DNA of 64,000 bases from Noviherbaspirillum suwonense (lineage in GTDB: Bacteria > Pseudomonadota > Gammaproteobacteria > Burkholderiales > Burkholderiaceae_D): assembly GCF_900182955.1 (NCBI RefSeq), contig NZ_FXUL01000001.1:434001-498000 (forward strand). Reading direction: 5' to 3'. The notes under the pieces were generated by a model that saw nothing but the letters and a program-made list of their open reading frames with translations, was not told where the DNA came from and did not search any database. Made by a program: the position numbers and the translations under genes. The first letter of the stretch is position 1; each line of letters opens with the position of its first letter. Below, in pieces: positions 57,212-64,000 of this stretch.

Positions 57212-58129
57212 ATGGAAAAAGAAATCAGCGTCACGACACGAAACGCACAGGCCGCTCCGCAAGGCATCATGGGCAGTCCAGCCGGAACGCCGGCGGTAAG
57301 CGATGGCCCGCCAGTGAAAGACATCACGCGCGCACTCCATGACGCATTCCGCGTCCTTTATGCGCGAATAGGCGCCGCTGCGGAAGTCGTGAACCTGAGC
57401 CTGAAACAGAAAACCAAAGACATTGCGGACTGTACCGATCTGCTGAACGGCCTGAAAGCATGGAATACACCGCCCATCATTGCCAAGACGCCGCCCGACC
57501 CACTGAATCCCGCGAATCAGGACCGTATAAACAAAACCGATGCGCTTTACCTCAACGGCATAAGCATTCCAGATAATAATTATGATGCCGTCCGGTACGC
57601 CTACGGCAGTCCGCCTTCGATAGGCTATTCCAGGCTGCCAATTCCTACGCCGCCTTTGAAAGCCATGGAATCCGTTCCCGGCCAGGTTTACGATTTTGGG
57701 ACCGCCCAGGCAAACGGCAGATATCAGGTTTGTTCAAACGTTCCACCATTGGGTTATGTGTTCGATCCTGTCATACCGCCCATATCGTCGAAGACGCAGA
57801 AGGGAACCGATTTCAGCAGCTGTACGCCTGGAGACCTGGTCCAGGATCTCGACACCGGGCGATACTATCGGGTGTCCAATGCCAAAACAGGCGTCGAGGT
57901 CACCGGATATCCGCTGCAAAAATTCATTCAGTCGCCGAACGATGATGTGATTTCCAGCCTGATCGCCCAGATTAATCAGAAAATCAGCGCCTCCTCCGAT
58001 CTTTCGAAAGGGGACTCCCTGGAAGTGCAAAAGCTGAGCGGCCAACTGAATACCGTCGTTACCACGTTCGTCGCGATACTCGAAAAAATCACGGCGGCAT
58101 GTAACGCGATCATATCGAACAGCAAGTAG
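57212..58129 (+). CDS. Unassigned T3SS-linked protein, possible tip or filament protein
   Basis: A 305-residue soluble protein. After a disordered Ala/Pro/Thr leader (1-50) comes a helix (~52-95), a central Pro/Tyr/Gly-rich region (100-245) with several Cys, and a hydrophobic-patterned C-terminal helix (~255-305, ending [14 protein letters not shown]). Helix, mixed core, helix is the layout of T3SS tip or EspA-like filament proteins, but sequence similarity is not visible. ATG 57212 (behind CAGGAATTGG) is chosen over a GTG at 57167. It lies 22 bases before sctN. Composition is strikingly AT-rich for the window. Confidence 0.5.
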   Translation: MEKEISVTTRNAQAAPQGIMGSPAGTPAVSDGPPVKDITRALHDAFRVLYARIGAAAEVVNLSLKQKTKDIADCTDLLNGLKAWNTPPIIAKTPPDPLNPANQDRINKTDALYLNGISIPDNNYDAVRYAYGSPPSIGYSRLPIPTPPLKAMESVPGQVYDFGTAQANGRYQVCSNVPPLGYVFDPVIPPISSKTQKGTDFSSCTPGDLVQDLDTGRYYRVSNAKTGVEVTGYPLQKFIQSPNDDVISSLIAQINQKISASSDLSKGDSLEVQKLSGQLNTVVTTFVAILEKITAACNAIISNSK

Positions 58130-58151
58130 CCATCGTTTGAAAGCGTCGACC

Positions 58152-59504
58152 ATGCCTGAGTCTGAAGCGCGTAGCAAGATACGCCATTTCGACCACGTTG
58201 TTCCCATGCTGCGCAAGGCAGTCCTTCGCACGACATCGGTGAAACTCCGGGGTCGCGTCATACAGGTAACCGGGACCGTGATCAAGGCAGTTGTTCCTAC
58301 GGTAAAAATAGGGGAGATCTGCATCCTTCGCAATCCTGGCGATGCGTCCGATATGAAAGCGGAAGTGGTCGGCTTTTCCAAAGGCACCGCATTGCTGATG
58401 CCCACCGGCGACACCCACGGTATTTCCGCCGAGACGGAAGTCATTCCGACCGGGCGGGTTCACATGGTGGCCGTCGGCACGGAATTATTAGGCCGGGTGC
58501 TGGACGGTCTTGGCAAGCCGCTGGACATGGATACCTACGGGACACTTTCCACCGCGCGCAGCTATCCGGTATTTGCCGACGCGCCCGATCCCTTGCGTCG
58601 CAAAATTATCTCGACGCCGATCGCGCTCGGCGTACGCGCGATTGACGCTCTGCTTACCTGTGGCGAAGGTCAGCGAATGGGAATATTCGCTGCCGCCGGC
58701 GGCGGCAAGTCAACGCTGATCGCAATGCTCGTCAGAAATGCGGATGTGGATGTCACGGTTGTCGCGTTGATCGGAGAGCGCGGTCGGGAAGTCCGCGAAT
58801 TCATCGAAAATGATCTTGGTGACGAAGGCAGGGCTAAAGCAGTAATCGTCTGTGCCACGTCCGACCGCTCGGCGATGGAACGTTCGCATGCCGCCTACAC
58901 GGCGACCGCCATCGCGGAATACTTCCGGGACCAGGGGAAGAGGGTGCTCCTTCTAATGGACTCGGTGACGCGATTCGCACGTGCGCAACGGGAAATCGGC
59001 CTTGCCGCCGGCGAGCCGCCGACGCGGCGCGGCTTTCCGCCTAGCGTATTCGCCACGCTCCCCAAGTTGATGGAGCGTTCCGGCATGAATGACAAGGGAT
59101 CCATTACCGCGCTCTATACGGTGCTTGTCGAGGGCGACGACATGACCGAACCCATCGCCGACGAAACGCGTTCGATACTTGATGGTCACATTATTCTTTC
59201 CCGCAAGCTTGCATCGGGTAACCATTACCCCGCCATCGACGTATTGGCTTCCGTCTCGCGTGTGATGAATGCAATTGTCAGCGATGAACATAGAAATGCG
59301 GGACTTAAAGTGCGCGAATTGCTCGCAAAATTTCAGGACATCGAATTACTCGTGAAAGTAGGCGAGTACGAGGAGGGAAGCGATCCGATCGCTGACGAGG
59401 CAATCGAAAAAATTGACTCGATCAACCGTTTCCTTCGACAGGACATCAATGAGCATGTCTCGTTCGACGACATGCTGGATGACCTGACCATGCTTGCAAA
59501 CTGA
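58152..59504 (+). CDS. sctN: Type III secretion ATPase SctN
   Basis: A 450-residue F1-type ATPase that unfolds and releases T3SS substrates at the export gate. The P-loop is AAGGGKST (Lys186). Other motifs are [56 protein letters not shown] and [30 protein letters not shown] (given in parts). The ATG at 58152 gives the expected length; an upstream TTG at 58137 is less likely. A 260-base gap separates it from sctO. Confidence 0.95.
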   Translation: MPESEARSKIRHFDHVVPMLRKAVLRTTSVKLRGRVIQVTGTVIKAVVPTVKIGEICILRNPGDASDMKAEVVGFSKGTALLMPTGDTHGISAETEVIPTGRVHMVAVGTELLGRVLDGLGKPLDMDTYGTLSTARSYPVFADAPDPLRRKIISTPIALGVRAIDALLTCGEGQRMGIFAAAGGGKSTLIAMLVRNADVDVTVVALIGERGREVREFIENDLGDEGRAKAVIVCATSDRSAMERSHAAYTATAIAEYFRDQGKRVLLLMDSVTRFARAQREIGLAAGEPPTRRGFPPSVFATLPKLMERSGMNDKGSITALYTVLVEGDDMTEPIADETRSILDGHIILSRKLASGNHYPAIDVLASVSRVMNAIVSDEHRNAGLKVRELLAKFQDIELLVKVGEYEEGSDPIADEAIEKIDSINRFLRQDINEHVSFDDMLDDLTMLAN

Positions 59505-59764
59505 TGCAGAGACGCAGTTTCTGTTGTGCGGAACTGTTCTTCATAAACGTTACTAACAAAGTTAATGCCGCCATTTCAGACAAAAAGCTTTTGCACCGGG
59601 TCATAAGTTACATGTTGCCAGTTTCAGGATTATTCAGTTGCCGTAGCAAATCCGGCAGTCGTAACCGTAAGCTCCGTCGCCATGTGCGGTCAGTTGAAAG
59701 ATGCTGCTTGAGAGCCGGATGAATACCGGACGGGAGTTCACCATGTCAGGCTACCGGGGCGATC

Positions 59765-60274
59765 ATGAAAATTATTGAAGATCTTCTGCGAATCAAGACG
59801 CATCGCGAAAATCAGGCTGAATTGCAATTATCGCAGGCGAGCAAACTATTGCAGTCAGCGATAGAAGCGAGGATAGAGGCCAAAGTTGCTCTCGACCAGG
59901 CACATGGCGCCCATGGCGCCCGAAAGGCCGCACTCTACGCAGATCTTTTTTCACGGCTTGTGCAACGGAGTGACATCGACATCGCACACGCCGAACTCGA
60001 AAAAATGCACGTGGTAATCAAGGAGTGCGAAGTGGCCCTCGAATCGGCCAGGCAGAAACAATCCGACGCAGAAAAAAACCGCGAGCAGATGCGGATTGCG
60101 TACAGAAATGCATGCAGGGCACGCGAAAAATACACCGAGCTTTCGAAGCAGGCAAGTATCGAAAATACACGGATCGAGTTGCACAAGGAGGATATGGAAC
60201 TGGAAGAACTATCTCCCAAGCGATCCGATGAAAACGCCGCTACCTTGACCACGCATCCAGAATTCGCCCCATGA
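59765..60274 (+). CDS. sctO: Type III secretion stalk protein SctO (YscO/InvI type)
   Basis: A 169-residue protein that is almost wholly charged coiled coil (heptads from ~5 to 150), beginning MKIIEDLLRIKTHRENQAE. Size, coiled coil and position between sctN and sctP identify the FliJ-like stalk that links the ATPase to the SctV export gate. Its stop overlaps the start of sctP (ATGA). Confidence 0.85.
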   Translation: MKIIEDLLRIKTHRENQAELQLSQASKLLQSAIEARIEAKVALDQAHGAHGARKAALYADLFSRLVQRSDIDIAHAELEKMHVVIKECEVALESARQKQSDAEKNREQMRIAYRNACRAREKYTELSKQASIENTRIELHKEDMELEELSPKRSDENAATLTTHPEFAP

Positions 60275-60816
60275 GCTCCGCAAGAAGTCGTGTCGACTAT
60301 GGACCAATAGCCCTGGCAGTTGGCCCGGTGCAGGAAGCCAGCGTCAACCAGGAATCCAGCAGCCATATCGGCCGCGATTCAATCCGGCTTCGCAGCCTGC
60401 TTGGGCGTTCGGACCCGAAAAAAAACAGGCCCGAATTCGACTGCCATTCTGCAATGGAAGCTGCCGATTGCGACGGGACATTTGAAGGAATGCCGGATGA
60501 GACGGCACTGATGCTGGAACTTCAGCAACTCTGGACAAGTAATGGAAAGGAGGGTGTTCGAGAGGTGCGATTGCGATTGCCGGAAGCGATCTTGCCGCAG
60601 ACATGGGTCCGCATATACGAGAACATCGGCGCGCTGCAGATAGAGCTTACCCCCGCGCTGGAAGGAACCAGGCAATGGCTTGACCGGTGTGCATCCAGAC
60701 TTGCCGAAGAGATCGCAGATCGATTGCAACGCTCCGTTTCCGTATCCATTCGAAATGCTAACGGCCTGGAAATAAGCCGCGCCCAGTTCCAATGGGAAGA
60801 CGGAATAAGCTCATGA
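60271..60816 (+). CDS. sctP: Type III secretion needle-length/substrate-switch protein SctP
   Basis: A 181-residue protein with a disordered N-terminal half and a C-terminal segment (VREVRLRLPEAILPQTWVRIYE, ALQIELTP) like the substrate-specificity switch (T3S4) domain of YscP/InvJ/HpaP proteins. Assignment depends mainly on position between sctO and sctQ; the protein is shorter than Ysc-type rulers. The sctQ start overlaps its stop (ATGA). Confidence 0.7.
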   Translation: MSSARSRVDYGPIALAVGPVQEASVNQESSSHIGRDSIRLRSLLGRSDPKKNRPEFDCHSAMEAADCDGTFEGMPDETALMLELQQLWTSNGKEGVREVRLRLPEAILPQTWVRIYENIGALQIELTPALEGTRQWLDRCASRLAEEIADRLQRSVSVSIRNANGLEISRAQFQWEDGISS

Positions 60817-61838
60817 CCGGAGCATTGCATCTCAGACGTACATCTGTAGCAGAAATCGCTGTCCGCAATAGCTTGTTTCAGGGTGGCTTGCATATCGCCT
60901 TTACCTGGCTGGGCCGCGAATGGGAATGCAGCATGTGGCATTCTCGTGCAGCCCGGGAACGAGATGTGCGAATACAAATTGATTGGGGCGGGTCGGAAGC
61001 CGTACTGCATGCGGATCTGCAATTGCTCGAAATGGCCACAAGAACACTACTCCAGGAATCCGACGTGTCGGCGCTGCCACCTCAACTGCGGCTGGCGCTT
61101 CTGGAAACCGCATTTGACGAACTGGCGGATCAACTGCAGGCGGCAAGCAAGAAACATGTTTGCATCAAGGATGTGCAGGTGGTCGAAGGCCGGGTCGATT
61201 CGGATGTCCATTTCGCCGAACCCGACCGCATGCGCTGGACTGTCGCATGTGACGATTACGAATTCGATGGAGAGTTGGTGCTAGACGCACTTGGGATGTC
61301 GATCGCATCGGCGACCAGGAGAGCGCGTGAATACGACCCTCGCACCAGGCTAGCGCTTCCCGAATTGCCTGTCACGATGCAGTTCATTGTAGGAAATACG
61401 ACCGTATCCCTGTCAGCCTTCTCATCGATACAAGTACGCGATGTGATCGTTCTGGATGAAAGCTGGATGCGGCAGGATACGTTGACTGTCATGGTTGCAA
61501 ATAACGCTATTTTTCGTGTTCGGATATCAGGTGCGCGGCTGGTAGTGACAGAAGGGCTGACAAAGACAATGGATGATTCTTTCGATGATATCGAGTACAG
61601 CACGGGCGAGATTGTCAATGATCTTCCGATCAAGCTGACGTTCGATCTGGGTGAACGGACGCTTCCCCTCGGAGAACTGCAGACTATCGCTCCCGGCTAT
61701 GTGTTCGACCTGGGGCGCGACTTTCGTCAGGCGGTGACGATAAGGGCGAATGGAATGCGTATTGGAGAGGGTGAACTGGTCGATATCGAAGGGCGTACCG
61801 GTGTAGCGGTGTTGTTCGTATCAGGTCGGCCAGAGTGA
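60813..61838 (+). CDS. sctQ: Type III secretion C-ring/sorting platform protein SctQ
   Basis: A 341-residue protein with a C-terminal SpoA domain (~270-341; LPIKLTFDLGERTLPLGEL, DIEGRTGVAVLFV). SpoA domains of SctQ build the cytoplasmic sorting platform that loads substrates. ATG 60813 is chosen because it overlaps the sctP stop and the seven residues upstream look unrelated. An internal translation start for a short SctQ-C form is common in the family, but no clear ribosome-binding site was picked here. Confidence 0.88.
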   Translation: MTGALHLRRTSVAEIAVRNSLFQGGLHIAFTWLGREWECSMWHSRAARERDVRIQIDWGGSEAVLHADLQLLEMATRTLLQESDVSALPPQLRLALLETAFDELADQLQAASKKHVCIKDVQVVEGRVDSDVHFAEPDRMRWTVACDDYEFDGELVLDALGMSIASATRRAREYDPRTRLALPELPVTMQFIVGNTTVSLSAFSSIQVRDVIVLDESWMRQDTLTVMVANNAIFRVRISGARLVVTEGLTKTMDDSFDDIEYSTGEIVNDLPIKLTFDLGERTLPLGELQTIAPGYVFDLGRDFRQAVTIRANGMRIGEGELVDIEGRTGVAVLFVSGRPE

Positions 61839-61886
61839 TGCGCGAGCCATGCGCTTGCACTTGCAGCGCGGCAGGAAGAGCCAGGC

Positions 61887-62543
61887 ATGCGCTCGATTGA
61901 TCCGATTGCGCTGTCACTTGCGCTAGCGCTGTTTTCCCTGGTGCCGATCCTGATAGTAACGATGACCTCGTTTCTCAAGATATCCATCGTCCTGTCGCTG
62001 GTGCGCAATGCGCTTGGGGTGCAACAGGCGCCTCCGAATCTTGCTATCTATTCATTGGCCTTGCTATTGACCGTGTATGTCATGGCGCCGGTGGGCAATG
62101 AGATTTCAAAGCTGATCTCGCTTGACAAGGTGTCGCAGGAAAGTATGGGAATTCCCGTTTTGATCCAGGAAGTCCGAAAGGGAGCCGAGCCGCTAAGGAA
62201 ATTTTTAGTGGCAAATAGCAGTCGTGACCAGCGCAATTTTTTCCTGGATCGCGCGCGCCAGATGTGGCCGGCCGAACTAGTGGCTGACGCGCAGCCCGAG
62301 GATTTTCTCATTGTGACGCCGGCATTCATGGTTTCCGAACTTACGTCTGCGTTTCAGATCGGATTTTTGCTCTACATGCCATTTATTGTCATCGATCTCA
62401 TCATTTCGAACATATTGATGGCAATGGGAATGATGATGGTTTCACCGGTAACCATTTCACTCCCGCTCAAGCTATTTCTGTTCGTAATGGTGGACGGGTG
62501 GTCCAGGCTGATCCACGGCCTTGTTCAGACTTATCTCCCTTAG
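61887..62543 (+). CDS. sctR: Type III secretion export apparatus protein SctR
   Basis: A 218-residue inner-membrane protein of the FliP/SctR family: SLVPILIVTMTSFLKISIVLSLVRNALG, and near the C-terminus TPAFMVSELTSAFQIGFLLYMPF followed by GMMMVSPVTISLPLKL. SctR pentamers with SctS and SctT form the export gate. The gene stop is five bases before sctS. Confidence 0.95.
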   Translation: MRSIDPIALSLALALFSLVPILIVTMTSFLKISIVLSLVRNALGVQQAPPNLAIYSLALLLTVYVMAPVGNEISKLISLDKVSQESMGIPVLIQEVRKGAEPLRKFLVANSSRDQRNFFLDRARQMWPAELVADAQPEDFLIVTPAFMVSELTSAFQIGFLLYMPFIVIDLIISNILMAMGMMMVSPVTISLPLKLFLFVMVDGWSRLIHGLVQTYLP

Positions 62544-62547
62544 CGGC

Positions 62548-62817
62548 ATGGACATACCAGACCTCACCGCCGTCGTGATCAAGGCATTGCTGCTGACCCT
62601 GTGGCTTTCGATGCCCGCCATTCTGGTTGCATCGGTCGTCGGCGTCGTCTTTAGTCTGATCCAGGCATTAACCCAGATTCAGGAGCAAACCCTTTCCTTC
62701 GGCGTCAAGCTCATATCCGTAGGCGTCACGATATTTCTAACCGCCCGGTGGATGGGAGGTGAAATCTTTAATTACACCGTGTTCCTGTTCGACACCTTTC
62801 CGGCCATGGTCCGCTGA
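62548..62817 (+). CDS. sctS: Type III secretion export apparatus protein SctS
   Basis: An 89-residue protein with two membrane helices and the family loop SLIQALTQIQEQTLSFGVKL. It belongs to the FliQ/SctS family and joins SctR and SctT in the export gate. The ATG at 62548 is just after the sctR stop; an in-frame extension to 62521 overlaps sctR and is unlikely. Confidence 0.94.
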   Translation: MDIPDLTAVVIKALLLTLWLSMPAILVASVVGVVFSLIQALTQIQEQTLSFGVKLISVGVTIFLTARWMGGEIFNYTVFLFDTFPAMVR

Positions 62818-62818
62818 A

Positions 62819-63613
62819 ATGCCGCTTTCATGGATCGTATGGCCTTTTCCTGAGTTGATGGCCTTCGGATTTGCGCTGCCGCGCATGTTGGCAATTTTTT
62901 CTGTTCTGCCAATGTTCAATCGCCAGGCATTGCCGGGAATGCTGCGCATCGGCGTCGCAGGGGGCCTTGCGTTATTTTTAGTGCCTGGTCTGATCGATCC
63001 CGCAATGGCAGTAGAACGCGGAACCGGCGAAATCATCGCTATATGCTTCAAGGAAGCGCTGATCGGATTTTTGCTGGGATTTATCATTGCGATGCCGATA
63101 TGGGCGTTCGAGGTAATGGGCGCATTCGTGGACAACCAGCGCGGCGCCAGCATTGCCCAGACGCTGAATCCCCTTACCGGTCACGAGAGCTCGCCGTTGG
63201 GCGACCTGTTCAGCCAGACGATCGTCGTCCTGTTGTTCATCACCGGCGGCTTCACACTGATACTCGCCGCCATCCAGGACAGCTACCGACTGTGGCCCGT
63301 GCTCTCGTTCTTCCCCGACCTGGATGCCAGTACGCCTGCTTTTCTCCTGTCGCAACTCGACCGGATGATGAGGTTGGCGATCGTCATGAGCGCACCCATC
63401 ATGTTCGCGATGTTGCTGGCCGAAATCGGTTTGGCCATTGTCAGCCGGTTCGTGCCACAGTTGCAGGTGTTTTTTCTGGCGATGCCGATAAAGAGCGGAA
63501 TTGCGATTTTCATGTTCTCGATCTACGTGGCCGTGCTATTCGACTATTCAATCGACGCGGTCAGGAATATCGGCGCGCTTACCCTGCAGCAGTTGACAAC
63601 GATATTCAGGTGA
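62819..63613 (+). CDS. sctT: Type III secretion export apparatus protein SctT
   Basis: A 264-residue polytopic protein of the FliR/SctT family, with ALPRMLAIFSVLPMF near the start and the signature VDNQRGASIAQTLNPLTGHESSPLG (given in part: DNQRGASIAQTLNPLTG). It completes the R-S-T gate. ATG 62819 lies one base past the sctS stop. Confidence 0.95.
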   Translation: MPLSWIVWPFPELMAFGFALPRMLAIFSVLPMFNRQALPGMLRIGVAGGLALFLVPGLIDPAMAVERGTGEIIAICFKEALIGFLLGFIIAMPIWAFEVMGAFVDNQRGASIAQTLNPLTGHESSPLGDLFSQTIVVLLFITGGFTLILAAIQDSYRLWPVLSFFPDLDASTPAFLLSQLDRMMRLAIVMSAPIMFAMLLAEIGLAIVSRFVPQLQVFFLAMPIKSGIAIFMFSIYVAVLFDYSIDAVRNIGALTLQQLTTIFR

Positions 63614-63616
63614 GCC

Positions 63617-64000
63617 ATGAGCAGCGAAAAAACCGAACAGCCTACTCCCCATAAACTGCGCGAAGCCAGGAAAAATGGACAGGTGGCCAAGAGCAAGGAC
63701 TTCACCCAAACGCTGCTCGTCGGCGCCTTGTTTGTTTATACGCTGATGGATTCAGAACGACTTCTCGGGCGCATGATCAAGCTCATCGAATTGCCTGCCG
63801 ACCTTGGCTATGCAGAATTCAATGCCTCCTTATCTTCCGTCGTGACCGCGATGACGGTGGAAATGGTTTTCATCCTGCTCCCCTATATCCTCATCGTGAT
63901 CATCGTCGGCATTTTCGCAGAGACGATCCAGATCGGATTGCTGGTCTCGTTCAAGGTTCTCATGCCCAAGGGAGAGCGGCTGAATCCAGTCAGTAATTTG
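63617..64000 (+). CDS. sctU: Type III secretion switch protein SctU (N-terminal part)
   Basis: The first 128 codons of SctU/FlhB, cut by the window end. The start MSSEKTEQPTPHKLREARKN is diagnostic, followed by GQVAKSKDFTQTLLVGALF and two membrane helices. The autocleavage NPTH site would lie beyond the window. It is three bases after sctT. Confidence 0.95.
   Translation, partial: MSSEKTEQPTPHKLREARKNGQVAKSKDFTQTLLVGALFVYTLMDSERLLGRMIKLIELPADLGYAEFNASLSSVVTAMTVEMVFILLPYILIVIIVGIFAETIQIGLLVSFKVLMPKGERLNPVSNL

Noticed and set aside
59504-59722. 72-codon frame overlapping the sctN stop
   Set aside because: Coupled-looking start, but no recognisable protein; kept only as a finding about the gap.

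Overview
The window looks like a chromosomal segment of a GC-rich betaproteobacterium, most likely Burkholderiales and possibly Oxalobacteraceae. That is an inference from gene content: a pgk-pyk-fba-purC-purE-purK block, an orphan PEP-CTERM protein, a GspA/GspB pair and a complete protocatechuate pca operon with a PcaR-type regulator. No rRNA, tRNA, CRISPR array, insertion sequence or replication origin was recognised.

1-9 kb: the end of a [2Fe-2S] subunit, a molybdenum hydroxylase large subunit and a ModA-like protein without a signal peptide, then an acyltransferase-3 membrane protein, a small lipoprotein, a membrane diguanylate cyclase, a secreted alpha/beta hydrolase and moaC. 9-13 kb: one 1306-residue RTX/VCBS repeat protein. 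13-37 kb: housekeeping genes, mostly in short operons (BepA-type protease, YheT hydrolase, ilvE, PEP-CTERM protein, azlCD, pgk, pyk, fba, purCEK, sua5, flavin reductase, msrA, a CFA-synthase relative, pdxH, hemerythrin, tcdA, thpR, guaC, a phosphoesterase lipoprotein). 37-40.4 kb: gspA-gspB and a ferritin-like protein.

40.4-42.1 kb has no convincing gene. It holds two inverted copies of a roughly 190-base multi-hairpin element, each bordered in identical phase by hexamer arrays. The copies differ by paired, stem-preserving substitutions, and every non-Watson-Crick stem position is a G.U wobble in one orientation only. This is the most unusual object in the window.

42.1-49.8 kb: a divergent pcaR regulator and the operon pcaI-J-F-H-G-B-D-C, which takes protocatechuate to succinyl-CoA and acetyl-CoA. 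It is followed closely by a branched-chain-type ABC transporter (livH, M, G, F and a binding protein, to 54.6 kb) that probably imports an aromatic acid. Two PcaR-like operators lie in the divergent promoter region.

54.6-64 kb: a type III secretion cluster that is visibly richer in A and T: a chaperone and sctW on the minus strand, then two unassigned proteins, sctN, O, P, Q, R, S, T and the start of sctU on the plus strand. sctV, the rings, the needle and the large translocators are not in the window.
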